The notes: a model not told the origin generated them from the letters alone. A stretch of 64,000 bases of DNA from Buchnera aphidicola (Schlechtendalia peitan) (GCA_039830055.1 CP140043.1:310001-374000); one strand, 5' to 3'; positions 9,503-19,746 are shown, numbered from the stretch's first letter. Numbers and translations are program-made.

Positions 9503-10744
9503 GTGATCTATTTATCTTTTTTAATATCTAAAAGATTTAATTCTCAATTTAGAAACAATAGTATAATCCCTATAGTTTCAATAATTTCTAAAATAGGTAT
9601 ATTTTTAGGAATATTTGTATTGATAGTTAGTTTAAGTGCTTTAAACGGATTTCAACTTGAATTAAATAATAGAATTATCTCAATACTTCCTCATGGAGAA
9701 ATATTTCCAATAGATCATTCATTTAAAAACTGGAAAGAAATTAAACGTTTGTTAGAATCGTCGTCTGATATTGTGTCCGTAACTCCATATATTAGTACTA
9801 CAGCATTAATTAATCATAAAAACGGTATAAAAGGAATTCAATTAAGAGGAGTAAATTTTAATGAAAATTATAAACTTCATAAGTTTAAAAAATTTATACA
9901 ATTTAAAACTTTTAAAATGATAAAAAAAAATCATAATCAGATTATTCTTGGAAAAAACATAGCAAAATCTTTATCTATCCGAAAAGGAGATTGGATAAAC
10001 ATAATAATTCCTAGTAATTATAATCATAAAGAACTATATCCTAAATATATTTCTTTAAAAATATTAGATTTTTTTCAAATAAATGGAAGTATAGATAATA
10101 CGTTAGCTTTAGTACCTATATTAGATTTAAAAAAGTATCTCAATATGAAAGCTAATGTTTCAGGATTAGAAATATCTGTAAAAAATCCATTTGATACAAT
10201 TAAAGTTTTTAAAAACATTAAATTAGGCTTGCCTGAGAACTTTTTTATTAAAAATTGGATATTTGAATATGGTAATATATATCATGATATTAAATTAGTA
10301 AAAACTATTGTTTATGTAACTATGACATTAGTAATTGTTATCTCATGTTTTAACATAGCATCTGTTACTTTTTTAGAAATATCTAAAAAAATCAATAGTA
10401 TTGCAATACTTAAAACTTTAGGAATGAACAATATTTTTATTCTAATTGTATTTTTAATTCATGGAATTAAATCTATTATGACCATTGGATGTTTTTCTTT
10501 ATTATTAAGCGTAATATCATTATGGAACTTTAAATATTTTTTATCTTATATTGAAAAATATTTAGGTCAAAAATTATTATCGAATGCTATTTATTTTGTT
10601 GATTCTATTCCTATTTCTATTGCCTATTCAGATATTTTTTTAATATTCTTGATCTTATTTTTAATAGGATGTATAACCAGTTACTATTCTGCTTATCATG
10701 CTAGTAAAGTTAATCCTGTAGAAATTTTGAAAAATATTAAGTAA
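9503..10744 (+). CDS. lolE: lipoprotein-releasing system permease LolE
   Basis: LolE pairs with LolC in the LolCDE transporter. The protein has 413 residues (E. coli 414) and starts with GTG at 9503, 15 nt after lolD. N-terminal SALNGFQLELNNRIISILPHGEI matches LolE rather than LolC (PHGEI is LolE-like). GIKGIQLRGVNF, IILGKNIAKSL, the SIAILKTLGM coupling segment and the C-terminal YHASKVNPVEIL follow. Four membrane segments are visible, one N-terminal and three C-terminal. It completes a three-gene operon. Confidence 0.92.
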   Translation: MIYLSFLISKRFNSQFRNNSIIPIVSIISKIGIFLGIFVLIVSLSALNGFQLELNNRIISILPHGEIFPIDHSFKNWKEIKRLLESSSDIVSVTPYISTTALINHKNGIKGIQLRGVNFNENYKLHKFKKFIQFKTFKMIKKNHNQIILGKNIAKSLSIRKGDWINIIIPSNYNHKELYPKYISLKILDFFQINGSIDNTLALVPILDLKKYLNMKANVSGLEISVKNPFDTIKVFKNIKLGLPENFFIKNWIFEYGNIYHDIKLVKTIVYVTMTLVIVISCFNIASVTFLEISKKINSIAILKTLGMNNIFILIVFLIHGIKSIMTIGCFSLLLSVISLWNFKYFLSYIEKYLGQKLLSNAIYFVDSIPISIAYSDIFLIFLILFLIGCITSYYSAYHASKVNPVEILKNIK

Positions 10745-10833
10745 TATAATTACACATTAAAATGTACTTAAATACTATAAATATTTATTTCAAGTTACAA
10801 CGAAAATTTATACAAAAACTGTTAGGATAAATA

Positions 10834-10992
10834 ATGCAGGTAACTAATAGAAGACTTAAAAACACACGTTATAAAAGACATAAACGTAAAATTCACCAAC
10901 GTTTTAGAAATAATATTTTTGAACGTGAAATTAAAAAAATATTTTTTAACACACAATATTTTTTAAATAAGATAGAATCTTTTTTTATGTAA
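10834..10992 (+). CDS. 52-residue basic protein of unknown function
   Basis: A short reading frame starts at ATG 10834 with a good Shine-Dalgarno (AGGA at 10824-10827, 6 nt spacing) and ends at TAA 10990. The N-terminal half is very rich in Lys and Arg (RRLKNTRYKRHKRKIHQRFR), followed by a region with several Phe and Ile. I do not recognise the family. A ribosome-associated factor such as Rmf is possible from size and charge, but the match is not convincing. It lies alone between lolE and gapA, both on the same strand. The RBS and the GC-bearing Arg codons argue that it is a real gene rather than chance. Confidence 0.55.
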   Translation: MQVTNRRLKNTRYKRHKRKIHQRFRNNIFEREIKKIFFNTQYFLNKIESFFM

Positions 10993-11157
10993 TCATGTAT
11001 TAAATTCTACTGTTTTTTAAAAATATAATTTTATTATTGGAAAAATTTTTGAGATAATTTATGATGATATTTTATTAAAAAAATATACATTAAAATATTA
11101 AACATAAATTTTATTTATTTTAAACATTTTTATTTTACAACAATAATCGGTAAAAAC

Positions 11158-12156
11158 ATGACTATTAAAGTAGGTATTAATGGATTTGGACGAATAGGGA
11201 GAATGGTATTTAGATTAGCTCAATTACGTTCTAACATTGAAATATTAGCAATAAATGATTTTATTGATACACAATATATGGCATATATGCTGAAATATGA
11301 TTCTACACATGGTAGTTTTTGTGGAACTATTTCAGTTAAAGATGATGTTCTCATCGTAAATAAGAAAAAAATATGTATAACGAATGAGAAAAATCCAGAA
11401 AAATTACTCTGGGGAGATTTAGATATTGATGTAGTAGTAGAATCTACGGGAATATTTTTAACTACTGAAGATGCATACAAACATATTAAATCTGGAGCTA
11501 AAAAAGTAGTAATAACTGGACCATCTAAAGATAATACTCCAATGTTTGTTCGAGGGGCTAATTTTGAAAAGTATTCAGGACAAAAAATAGTTTCAAATGC
11601 ATCTTGTACTACAAATTGTTTAGCTCCTTTATCAAAAATTATCAATGATAAATATGAAATTTTAGAAGGACTAATGACAACAGTGCATGCTACTACAGCC
11701 ACCCAAAAAACTGTTGATGGATTATCACATAAAGATTGGAGAGGAGGAAGAAGTGCTCTACAAAACATTATTCCTTCAACTACAGGAGCAGCACATGCTG
11801 TTGGAAAAGTTCTACCTGAATTAAATAACAAATTGACAGGGATAGCTTTTCGAATTCCTACCGCTAATGTTTCTGTAGTAGATCTAACTATTCGTCAAAA
11901 AAAACCAGCTACTTATTCGGAAGTGTGTCAAACAATAAAAATTGCTTCTGAAACTAATATGAAAAATATTATTGGTTATACTGAAGAAAAAGTTGTATCA
12001 ACAGATTTTAACGGTAGTGAACTTACTTCTATTTTTGATGCTTCAGCTGGATTATGTTTAAGCAAGAACTTTATGAAATTAATAGCTTGGTATGATAACG
12101 AAACTGGGTACTCTAGTAAAGTACTAGATTTAGTAGAATTAGTAAATTCAAAATAG
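11158..12156 (+). CDS. gapA: glyceraldehyde-3-phosphate dehydrogenase
   Basis: GapA oxidises glyceraldehyde-3-phosphate to 1,3-bisphosphoglycerate with NAD+ in glycolysis. The protein has 332 residues (E. coli 331). It shows the Rossmann start KVGINGFGRIGRMVFR, the catalytic cysteine in SNASCTTNCLAP (about residue 150), HATTATQKTVDG, and WYDNETGYSSKVLDLV at the C-terminus. It is one of the most conserved and least AT-rich genes in the window. It is convergent with fldA, with a 9-bp hairpin between them. Confidence 0.98.
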   Translation: MTIKVGINGFGRIGRMVFRLAQLRSNIEILAINDFIDTQYMAYMLKYDSTHGSFCGTISVKDDVLIVNKKKICITNEKNPEKLLWGDLDIDVVVESTGIFLTTEDAYKHIKSGAKKVVITGPSKDNTPMFVRGANFEKYSGQKIVSNASCTTNCLAPLSKIINDKYEILEGLMTTVHATTATQKTVDGLSHKDWRGGRSALQNIIPSTTGAAHAVGKVLPELNNKLTGIAFRIPTANVSVVDLTIRQKKPATYSEVCQTIKIASETNMKNIIGYTEEKVVSTDFNGSELTSIFDASAGLCLSKNFMKLIAWYDNETGYSSKVLDLVELVNSK

Positions 12157-12201
12157 TACATTAATTTTAAAAATTTTATTTAAAACTTATACATTTCATA
12201 T

Positions 12202-12224
12202 TGACATTATGAATAATAATGTCA
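12202..12224. terminator. hairpin between convergent gapA and fldA
   Basis: TGACATTAT (12202-12210) and ATAATGTCA (12216-12224) form a perfect 9-bp stem with a 5-nt loop, and flanking CATA/TATG can extend it past one bulged base. It lies 45 nt past the gapA stop and 72 nt past the fldA stop. No strict T-run follows, so termination may be Rho-dependent or weak. Confidence 0.5.
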
Positions 12225-12296
12225 TATGACATTTGTGTTTTATGCCTTTGTTTAAAACATTATAGACGTTTAATTTTTAAATATATTTTAAAAATA

Positions 12297-12818
12297 TTAT
12301 TGTGCAATTTTAAGCTCTTTTTTTATTTGATTTGTCCAGTGTATTACTCTTTTTTGACTTTTATTTGGTTGTCGATCTTCGTCTATAGTTAATCCTAAAA
12401 AACTATGCTTATTGTACAGTGCTTTAGAACTTTCAAAATAATAATCATCAGTAGACCACTTTCCAATAAAACAAGCGTTTGATTTTTTTATAGCATTAAA
12501 CAATATTCCAATTCCATCACAAAAATAATCAGAATAATCTTCTTGATCCCCGCATCCAAAGAAAGCAATATTTTTTTTATGAAAATTTATTGTTGTAAAT
12601 GTTGAAAAAAAATCGTCCCAATCACATTGTAATTCTCCATAATACCATGTAGAAACTCCTAAAATAAGAGTATTGTACTTCTCCATACTTTCTTTATTAG
12701 AATTGGCAATGTCATAAATAGAAGATATATTTTCACCTATATAGTATTGGATTTTTTTTGCTATTTTTTCTGTATTTCCTGTATCACTACCATAAAAAAT
12801 TCCTATATCTTTCATCAT
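12297..12818 (-). CDS. fldA: flavodoxin 1
   Basis: FldA is a small FMN electron carrier that serves, among others, radical SAM enzymes such as BioB, which is encoded in this window. The protein has 173 residues (E. coli 176). The phosphate-binding loop GSDTGNTEKIA lies at the N-terminus. STWYYGELQCDWDDFF, FGCGDQEDYSDYFCD and the long-chain loop DEDRQPN are all present. AAGGA lies 6 nt before the ATG at 12818; the next ATG, 3 nt on, aligns with the E. coli start. Confidence 0.96.
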   Translation of the reverse strand: MMKDIGIFYGSDTGNTEKIAKKIQYYIGENISSIYDIANSNKESMEKYNTLILGVSTWYYGELQCDWDDFFSTFTTINFHKKNIAFFGCGDQEDYSDYFCDGIGILFNAIKKSNACFIGKWSTDDYYFESSKALYNKHSFLGLTIDEDRQPNKSQKRVIHWTNQIKKELKIAQ

Positions 12819-13170
12819 GTATAGTCCTTACAATATTTAATAAAATTTCCTATCGAATATTTATATAAAAATAAATTTTAAAAAATGTTTTGTTTTAACA
12901 AAATATTAACTGTTATTAGATTAAGAGAAATATTGTATTGTTCGATATATTACATTATATAAGTACAATTATACAATAGTAGAATTATTATAAATGCTAT
13001 TTTTAAAATACTAATTACTTCTTTTAATATTTTTTTAATATATAATTATTAATTGTATAAACTACATGACTGTCAAAAATATAAAATAAACTATATCATA
13101 AAAAAATCTTGTATAAGTATTGTATTTTAAATTTAATATTTCAATAAATCATTATTAAGTTAAAAACATC
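12819..13170. other. 352-nt spacer between fldA and phrB
   Basis: This AT-rich spacer separates two divergent genes and must hold both promoters. I see no gene remnant, strong hairpin or repeat in it. Confidence 0.4.
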
Positions 13171-14595
13171 ATGAATACTAATCTTGTATGGTTTCGAAAT
13201 GATTTAAGAATACGAAATAATTTAGCATTGTACTACGCTTGTAAAGATAGTAAATCTACTGTATTAGCTTTATTTATTTCTGTTCCTGAACAATGGAAAA
13301 AAAATTTTATTTCTCCTAGAAAAACTTATTTAATATATAAGAATGTTGTATATTTGAAAAAAGAATTGATGAAATTAAATATTTTTTTACATTATTATGA
13401 ATCTACAACTTTTATAAAATCCATTAATTATCTCGTTAAATTTTGTAAAAAAAATAAAGTAAACAAACTATATTTTAATTATGAATATGAATATCTCGAA
13501 AAAAAGAGAGATATTATAGCAATCCAGAGGATAAAAAATAATTTTATTTCTTCATATGGATTTCATAATTCAACATTAATTCAACCCGGATTAATTACTA
13601 ATCAACATGGAAAAATGTATAAAAAATACAATTGTTTTAAAAAAAAATGCATAATATTGTTAAAAAATTTTTCACATACAAATTTTATGCCAAAAAAAAG
13701 AAATACTCTTGTTAAACAATCCGATTTTCAAATTTCATTTTTTAACTTTCCTATAAAAAAAATTTATGAACAATTATTTCCAATTGGAGAAGTAAAAATA
13801 CTTAGACAGCTGAAATTATTTTTTAAAAAGAAAATTTATGATTACGATGTTAATCACAACTATTTCGCATTAGATAATACTAGTATGATTTCTGCTCATT
13901 TGTCTATTGGTGTATTATCCCCATTACAGTGTTTTTCGTTCTTTTTAAAATATCATTCTAATGCAAGTAAATGTTCTATTGAAAAATGTCATTGGATTAA
14001 TGAACTGATTTGGCGTGAATTTTTTAAACATTTATTATATTTTTATCCAAATTTAAGTAAACAAAGCATATTTTGTAATTGGGAACAAAATATCAAATGG
14101 AAAAATAATCTAAAATATTTAAACGCATGGAAACACGGAAAAACAGGTTTTCCTATTATAGATGCTGGAATGCGACAATTAAAGAAATTAGGATGGATGC
14201 ACAATCGTTTGCGTATGATTACCTCCAGTTTTTTAGTAAAAAATTTATTAATTGATTGGAGAAAGGGAGAAAAATATTTTATGTCACAACTTATTGATGG
14301 TGATTTAGCATTAAATAATGGTAATTGGAAATGGATTGCTTCAATAGGCAGCAATAGTATGCCATATTTTAGAATATTCAATCCTATATTACAATCTAAA
14401 AAATTTGATAAAATGGGAATATTTATTAAAAAATATGTTACTGAATTAAAAAATATTCCTTCAAATATAATTCATAATCCTGACTTATGGAATAAACATA
14501 TACGAGAAATAATTGATTATCCTAATCCAATAATTAATCTTATTGATTCAAAAAAAACAGTCTTAAAAATTTTTAAACATGCAAAAAAATTTTAA
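13171..14595 (+). CDS. phrB: deoxyribodipyrimidine photolyase
   Basis: PhrB repairs cyclobutane pyrimidine dimers with light, using FADH- and a folate antenna. The protein has 474 residues (E. coli 472). It starts with LVWFRNDLRIRNNLAL as in the photolyase/cryptochrome family. The FAD-binding C-terminal half has WINELIWREFFKHLLYFYP, KTGFPIIDAGMRQL, GWMHNRLRMITSSFLVKNLL, LIDWRKGEKYFMSQLIDGDLA and NNGNWKWIASIG, including the tryptophans of the electron-transfer chain. Its stop codon lies 18 nt before the ybgI start, the phr-ybgI linkage seen in enterobacteria. Keeping a light-dependent repair enzyme in an intracellular symbiont is striking but known for Buchnera. Confidence 0.97.
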   Translation: MNTNLVWFRNDLRIRNNLALYYACKDSKSTVLALFISVPEQWKKNFISPRKTYLIYKNVVYLKKELMKLNIFLHYYESTTFIKSINYLVKFCKKNKVNKLYFNYEYEYLEKKRDIIAIQRIKNNFISSYGFHNSTLIQPGLITNQHGKMYKKYNCFKKKCIILLKNFSHTNFMPKKRNTLVKQSDFQISFFNFPIKKIYEQLFPIGEVKILRQLKLFFKKKIYDYDVNHNYFALDNTSMISAHLSIGVLSPLQCFSFFLKYHSNASKCSIEKCHWINELIWREFFKHLLYFYPNLSKQSIFCNWEQNIKWKNNLKYLNAWKHGKTGFPIIDAGMRQLKKLGWMHNRLRMITSSFLVKNLLIDWRKGEKYFMSQLIDGDLALNNGNWKWIASIGSNSMPYFRIFNPILQSKKFDKMGIFIKKYVTELKNIPSNIIHNPDLWNKHIREIIDYPNPIINLIDSKKTVLKIFKHAKKF

Positions 14596-14613
14596 ATGTA
14601 TATAAGCGAGATT

Positions 14614-15357
14614 ATGAAAAATACTATACTCGAAAAAATTATTAATGAAAAATTAAATTCTTTAAAATTCAAAGATTGTATCCCCAATGGATTACAAATA
14701 GAGGGAATAAAAGAAGTAAAAAAAATTATAACTGGAGTTACAGCTTGTCAAAATTTGCTAGATATTGCAGTTGAAAAAAAAGCACAAGCTATAATAGTAC
14801 ATCATGGGTATTTTTGGAACAATAGTGAACGGACTATAAAGGGGATGTTGAAAAATAGGATTAAAACGATACTTAAAAATAATATTAATTTATATTGCTG
14901 GCATTTACCTCTGGATTTCCATTCTGAATTAGGAAATAATATTCAAATAGGAAAAACTTTAAAAATTAAGTTAAAAGGATATATACTACCGTTAGTTCCA
15001 TGGGGGACATTGGAGAAGGATATGACTGTAAATAAAATGATTGAAACAATAACAAAGAAATTTAATAGAATTCCTTTTCATTATCAATATAAAGCTTCTA
15101 AAATGATTTCAAAAGTTGCATGGTGTAGTGGAAAGGGACAAAATTTTATAAATTCTGTTTCGCAATTTGGAGTAGATGCATTTTTAACAGGAGAAGTATC
15201 AGAAGAAACTATCCATGTTGCTAGAGAAAACAACCTTCATTTTTTTTCAATTGGGCATCATGCTAGTGAATGTGGAGGGATAATAGCATTAACTAATTGG
15301 TTAAAAAATGTAAATAATTTAGATGCTGATTTTATTAATATTCATAATCCTATTTAA
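14614..15357 (+). CDS. ybgI: NIF3-family metal-binding protein YbgI
   Basis: YbgI is a NIF3 / GTP cyclohydrolase I type 2-like protein with a dinuclear metal site; its exact cellular role is not settled. Starting at ATG 14614 it has 247 residues, the E. coli length, and MKNTILEKIINEKLNS matches the E. coli N-terminus. An upstream in-frame ATG at 14596 directly follows the phrB stop and would add six residues. The metal ligands lie in VHHGYFW, WHLPLDFHSELGNN and in the C-terminal SIGHHASECGG. The VDAFLTGEVSEETIHVARE segment is also typical. Confidence 0.94.
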   Translation: MKNTILEKIINEKLNSLKFKDCIPNGLQIEGIKEVKKIITGVTACQNLLDIAVEKKAQAIIVHHGYFWNNSERTIKGMLKNRIKTILKNNINLYCWHLPLDFHSELGNNIQIGKTLKIKLKGYILPLVPWGTLEKDMTVNKMIETITKKFNRIPFHYQYKASKMISKVAWCSGKGQNFINSVSQFGVDAFLTGEVSEETIHVARENNLHFFSIGHHASECGGIIALTNWLKNVNNLDADFINIHNPI

Positions 15358-15753
15358 TATTAGTACTATTTAATTCAACATAATTAAATATACATTGACA
15401 TAATGTTATAAAAAAATTGTTAAAAAAATGATATTATTAAATAATTCTTTAAAAATACTTATTGTAGTTTTTTGATCAATTAAATATTTTTAATATATGC
15501 ATGTTAAAATGCACATAGTACTTCTTAAAAAAATCAAAATATAAAAATATAAATATATAATTTTTTTAAAATCTTTTTTTATTAATTGAAATAAAATTTA
15601 TATTGTGAATTAATAATATGTTGTACGCACTAATTTTTACATTTTATAACAACATTATATGTTTATATAACATTATTTGATTGTTTAAAATTTCAACTGA
15701 TGTATAGACATGAAACATCATCTTTACAATGTTACTTTTTATTGAGGAAAATT
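15358..15753. other. 396-nt spacer between ybgI and sucA
   Basis: The spacer is AT-rich, lies at the position of the lost sdh genes of the enterobacterial sdh-suc cluster, and shows no recognisable gene remnant. The sucA promoter should lie here. Confidence 0.35.
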
Positions 15754-18513
15754 ATGAAAAAAGATGAGTTTAAAAATAGATTAAATTTTTCATTATTAAT
15801 GAATGCTAATAAATATTATTTAGAAAATATGTACACAAAATTTTTAATAAATCCAAATTCTATAGAACAATCTTGGAAAGTTTTTTTTACAAAATTTTTT
15901 AATACATTAAGTATTGATCATACATTAAAAATGGATAACAATAAAACATTTGAGAATCAAAAAAATGTAAAATATATAGCATATACTATAATTGATACTT
16001 TTCGAAAATATGGACATAAATTTGCAAAACTAGATCCATTAAATTTAAAAAAAAATAAATCTTTTCCAAAAATAGAATCGTTTTTACATGAAAACGATTA
16101 TCAAATTATAAACGAAAATTTTTCAATAAAATTATCAAAATTTTCTTTTAATAATATTACTTTAAAAAATTTATATTCTATCTTTCATACAATTTATTGT
16201 AATAATATAGGATATGAATATGCTCATATTGATTGTAAAAAAGAAAGAGAATGGATTCAAAATTATATTGAACATAACTTCGATAAAAATATATTTACCT
16301 ATAAAGAAAAAAAGAGTATATTAAAAAATTTAATTTCAGCAGAAGTATTAGAAAAATACTTCGGATATAAATTTCCTGGTTCTAAACGTTTTTCTTTAGA
16401 AGGTGCTGAATCATTAATACCTATGTTACATGAAATTATTAACTATAGCCCAAAATTTAAAATTAATAAAATAATATTAGGTATGTCTCACCGAGGTAGA
16501 TTAAATGTATTAATTAATATTTTTCAAAAACCTATAAAAGATATATTTAATGAGTTTTCTGAAATACATCCAATTCAAGATCTTAAAAATGGTGATGTAA
16601 AATATCACATGGGTTTTAATAAAGATAAAATAACTCCATTAGGTATCGTTAATCTAGATTTAAAATTTAATCCTTCACATTTAGAAATCATTAATCCAGT
16701 AGTAGTGGGTTCTGTTCGAGCATATCAAGATAACATTAAAAAAAATAATAGTACAGATGTTTTAGCTCTATTAATTCATGGAGATGCAGCTATTTCTGGA
16801 CAAGGCGTAGTTCAAGAAACATTAAATATGTCTCAGGTGAGAGGATATAGCGTTAATGGAACTATTCACATTGTACTTAATAATCAAATTGGATTTACTA
16901 CTTCTAATTTGAACGATTTAAGAAGTAGTAGATATTGTACTGATATTGCTAAAATGGTTGAATCTCCTATATTTCATGTTAATGCAGACGATCCTGAAGC
17001 AGTATTATTTATAATACGATTAGCATTAGAATTTAAATATCATTTTAAAAAAGATGTATTTATAGATTTTGTATGTTATAGACGTCGAGGACATAATGAA
17101 ATAGACGATCCGTTTGTAACACAACCTATAATGTATTTAAATATTGCAAAACATCCTACTATTTGTAATATTTATAATTCAAAACTAATAGACGAACATA
17201 TAATTAACGCTAATTATTTTAATATTAATACTAATAAGTATAAAATGATGCTTGACAAACAATACTTAGAATATAAACAAGGAATACAATGCAATAATAA
17301 AACAATATTTTATAACAATAATTTTTCCTCATTATTATTTAGTAAATTAAAATATATTTCTATAAATCAATTACAAGAACTAGGAAAAAAAATTAATATT
17401 ATTCCTTCTAATATTATTATCCATAGTAAAGTTTCAAAAATATATTCAGATAGATTAAACATGATGAGCGGGAATAAACCTCTAGATTGGGGAGCAGCTG
17501 AAACATTAGCGTATGCTTCATTATTGAATCAAGGAATTTCTTGTCGATTATCTGGTGAAGACGTTGGAAGAGGTACATTTTTTCATAGACATGCAATTAT
17601 ATATGACCAAAAAGATGGTTCTCTATATATTCCGTTAAAGCACATAAGCCCTAATCAGGGAGAATTTCATGTTTGGGATTCTACTTTATCAGAAGAAGCA
17701 GTATTAGCATTTGAATATGGATATGCTATTAGTCAAAAAAATACATTAACTATTTGGGAAGCACAATTCGGAGATTTTGCAAATGGAGCACAAATTGTTA
17801 TTGATCAATTTCTTTGTTCTAGCGAAAATAAATGGGGAATTTCATGTAACTTAGTAATGCTTTTACCTCATGGATATGAAGGACAGGGACCAGAGCATTC
17901 TTCTTCTAGATTAGAAAGATATCTTCAATTATCTGCTGAGAATAATATACAAATTTGTATACCTACTACTGCTTCTCAAATGTATCATGTTTTACGTAGA
18001 CAATCTCTAAACTGTATTACCAAACCCTTAATTATCATGACACCAAAATCTCTTTTACGTCATCCACTATCATCGTCATTACTACATGAATTTTCGAAGA
18101 ATGCTTTTAAAAAAGTTATTGATGAAGTAGATAATATAAACATTGAAACAGTAAAAAGAATAATTTTATGTTCTGGAAAAATATATTATGATTTATTAAA
18201 TGAAAGACGCATAAAAGAACAAACAAATATTATTATTTTACGAATAGAACAATTATATCCATTTCCTAGTAATGTGTTATCAGAAATATTGCAATCATAT
18301 TTACACGTTAATGATTTTGTATGGTGTCAAGAAGAACCATTGAATCAAGGTGCATGGCTTTACAGTAAATATTATTTGAAAAAAATATTACCTAAAACAT
18401 CTTCATTAAGTTATGTAGGACGCTCTAAATCTTCATCTACAGCTACTGGATATATTAATATTCATAAGAAACAACAACAACAATTAGTATGTGATGCTTT
18501 AAATATAAGTTAA
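15754..18513 (+). CDS. sucA: 2-oxoglutarate dehydrogenase E1 component
   Basis: SucA is the thiamine-diphosphate decarboxylase subunit of 2-oxoglutarate dehydrogenase, which makes succinyl-CoA. I chose ATG 15754, which has GAGG 6 nt upstream, giving 919 residues (E. coli 933). An upstream in-frame start at 15700 would add 18 residues with no match to the family. Motifs include SLEGAESLIPMLHEII, GMSHRGRLNVL, FNPSHLEI, IHGDAAISGQGVVQETLNMS, the ThDP-binding HVNADDPEAV, and the C-terminal QFGDFANGAQIVIDQF, HGYEGQGPEHSSSRLER, SPKSLLRHPL and WCQEEPLNQGAW. It is followed closely by sucB. Confidence 0.97.
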   Translation: MKKDEFKNRLNFSLLMNANKYYLENMYTKFLINPNSIEQSWKVFFTKFFNTLSIDHTLKMDNNKTFENQKNVKYIAYTIIDTFRKYGHKFAKLDPLNLKKNKSFPKIESFLHENDYQIINENFSIKLSKFSFNNITLKNLYSIFHTIYCNNIGYEYAHIDCKKEREWIQNYIEHNFDKNIFTYKEKKSILKNLISAEVLEKYFGYKFPGSKRFSLEGAESLIPMLHEIINYSPKFKINKIILGMSHRGRLNVLINIFQKPIKDIFNEFSEIHPIQDLKNGDVKYHMGFNKDKITPLGIVNLDLKFNPSHLEIINPVVVGSVRAYQDNIKKNNSTDVLALLIHGDAAISGQGVVQETLNMSQVRGYSVNGTIHIVLNNQIGFTTSNLNDLRSSRYCTDIAKMVESPIFHVNADDPEAVLFIIRLALEFKYHFKKDVFIDFVCYRRRGHNEIDDPFVTQPIMYLNIAKHPTICNIYNSKLIDEHIINANYFNINTNKYKMMLDKQYLEYKQGIQCNNKTIFYNNNFSSLLFSKLKYISINQLQELGKKINIIPSNIIIHSKVSKIYSDRLNMMSGNKPLDWGAAETLAYASLLNQGISCRLSGEDVGRGTFFHRHAIIYDQKDGSLYIPLKHISPNQGEFHVWDSTLSEEAVLAFEYGYAISQKNTLTIWEAQFGDFANGAQIVIDQFLCSSENKWGISCNLVMLLPHGYEGQGPEHSSSRLERYLQLSAENNIQICIPTTASQMYHVLRRQSLNCITKPLIIMTPKSLLRHPLSSSLLHEFSKNAFKKVIDEVDNINIETVKRIILCSGKIYYDLLNERRIKEQTNIIILRIEQLYPFPSNVLSEILQSYLHVNDFVWCQEEPLNQGAWLYSKYYLKKILPKTSSLSYVGRSKSSSTATGYINIHKKQQQQLVCDALNIS

Positions 18514-18528
18514 AATAAGAGATATATG

Positions 18529-19746
18529 ATGAATATAGTAAATATTCTTGTTCCTAATCTTCCAGAATCAATTACTGAAGCTACGATTATATCTTGGTAT
18601 AAACGACCTGGTGATGTTTTAAAAGAAAATGATATATTAGTTGATCTCGAAACTGATAAAATAGTCTTAGAAATACCATCGCTATTTAATGGAAAATTAG
18701 AAAGTATTATCGAAGAACAAGGAAAAAAAGTTATTTCAGGACAAATTATAGGATCGTTAATACGATCAGATATTAAAAATAACACATCAATTGATAACTA
18801 TGATACCAGTAAAAATTTAAAAAAAAATGAAGAATGCGTGATCTCTGAAAATCATTTCAGTCCTACTGTTAGACGATTAATATCTACACATAATTTAAAC
18901 AATATTTATATTAAAGGTACTGGATTTAAAGGTCGCGTTACACGTGAAGATGTAATGCAACATATAAAATTTAATATAAAAAATACTAACTTAGATGATA
19001 TGTCTAATCAAATTAAAGAACAGGAATATAAAAATGTATGTGTAAATCGTAATGTTAAACGTGTAAAAATGACTGCATTAAGAAAAAAAATTTCTGAAAG
19101 ATTATTAGAAACAAAAAATACTTCAGCTTCACTTACTACTTTTAATGAAGTCAATATGGAATCTATTCTAAATCTGAGAAAAAAATATGGAGAATTATTT
19201 AAACAAAAATACCAAGTTAAATTAGGTATAATGTCTTTTTGTATAAAAGCAGTAATAGAAGCACTTAAAAACTTTCCTGAAATTAATGCTTCAATTGATA
19301 AAGACGATATTATTTATTATAAATATTTTGATATTAACATTGCTATTTCTACACCCCGAGGATTAGTAGCACCTATTTTAAGAAATGTAGATTTAATGAG
19401 CATATCAGATATTGAAAAAGAGATTCAAACACTAGCAATGAAGAGTAAAAATTCTACGTTAACTATAGATCACTTGCAAAGTGGAAATTTTACTATTACA
19501 AACGGTGGAATTTTTGGATCTTTATTTTCTACTCCATTAATTAATCCTCCTCAATCAGCTATTTTAGGAATGCATACTATTAAAGAAAGAGCTATGGTTG
19601 TACAAGGTAATATAAAAGTACTTCCTATGATGTATCTAGCACTTACATATGATCATCGTTTGATAGATGGAAAAGAATCAGTAGGATTTTTATTAAGAAT
19701 CAAAGAACTATTAGAAGACTTTAATAGAATTACGTTAAGCATATAA
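18529..19746 (+). CDS. sucB: 2-oxoglutarate dehydrogenase E2, dihydrolipoyl succinyltransferase
   Basis: SucB carries the lipoyl arm and transfers the succinyl group to CoA. Starting at ATG 18529 (AAGAGA 6 nt upstream) it has 405 residues, the E. coli length; another ATG lies 3 nt before. The order is lipoyl domain (about 1-77, lysine in ETDKIVLEI), E1/E3-binding domain (HFSPTVRRLISTHNL to GRVTREDV), then the catalytic domain with TFNEVNM, NFTITNGGIFGS, and the active-site histidine and aspartate in TYDHRLIDGKES. sucC and sucD do not follow, so succinyl-CoA is not converted onward by genes at this locus. Confidence 0.97.
   Translation: MNIVNILVPNLPESITEATIISWYKRPGDVLKENDILVDLETDKIVLEIPSLFNGKLESIIEEQGKKVISGQIIGSLIRSDIKNNTSIDNYDTSKNLKKNEECVISENHFSPTVRRLISTHNLNNIYIKGTGFKGRVTREDVMQHIKFNIKNTNLDDMSNQIKEQEYKNVCVNRNVKRVKMTALRKKISERLLETKNTSASLTTFNEVNMESILNLRKKYGELFKQKYQVKLGIMSFCIKAVIEALKNFPEINASIDKDDIIYYKYFDINIAISTPRGLVAPILRNVDLMSISDIEKEIQTLAMKSKNSTLTIDHLQSGNFTITNGGIFGSLFSTPLINPPQSAILGMHTIKERAMVVQGNIKVLPMMYLALTYDHRLIDGKESVGFLLRIKELLEDFNRITLSI

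Noticed and set aside
10834..10992. Naming the 52-residue protein Rmf.
   Set aside because: Size and charge fit, but the conserved tryptophan and glycine positions of Rmf are missing, so the name is not supported.
11220..11831. A 203-codon open frame antisense to gapA.
   Set aside because: It is a shadow of the conserved gapA codons, matches no family and has no ribosome site.
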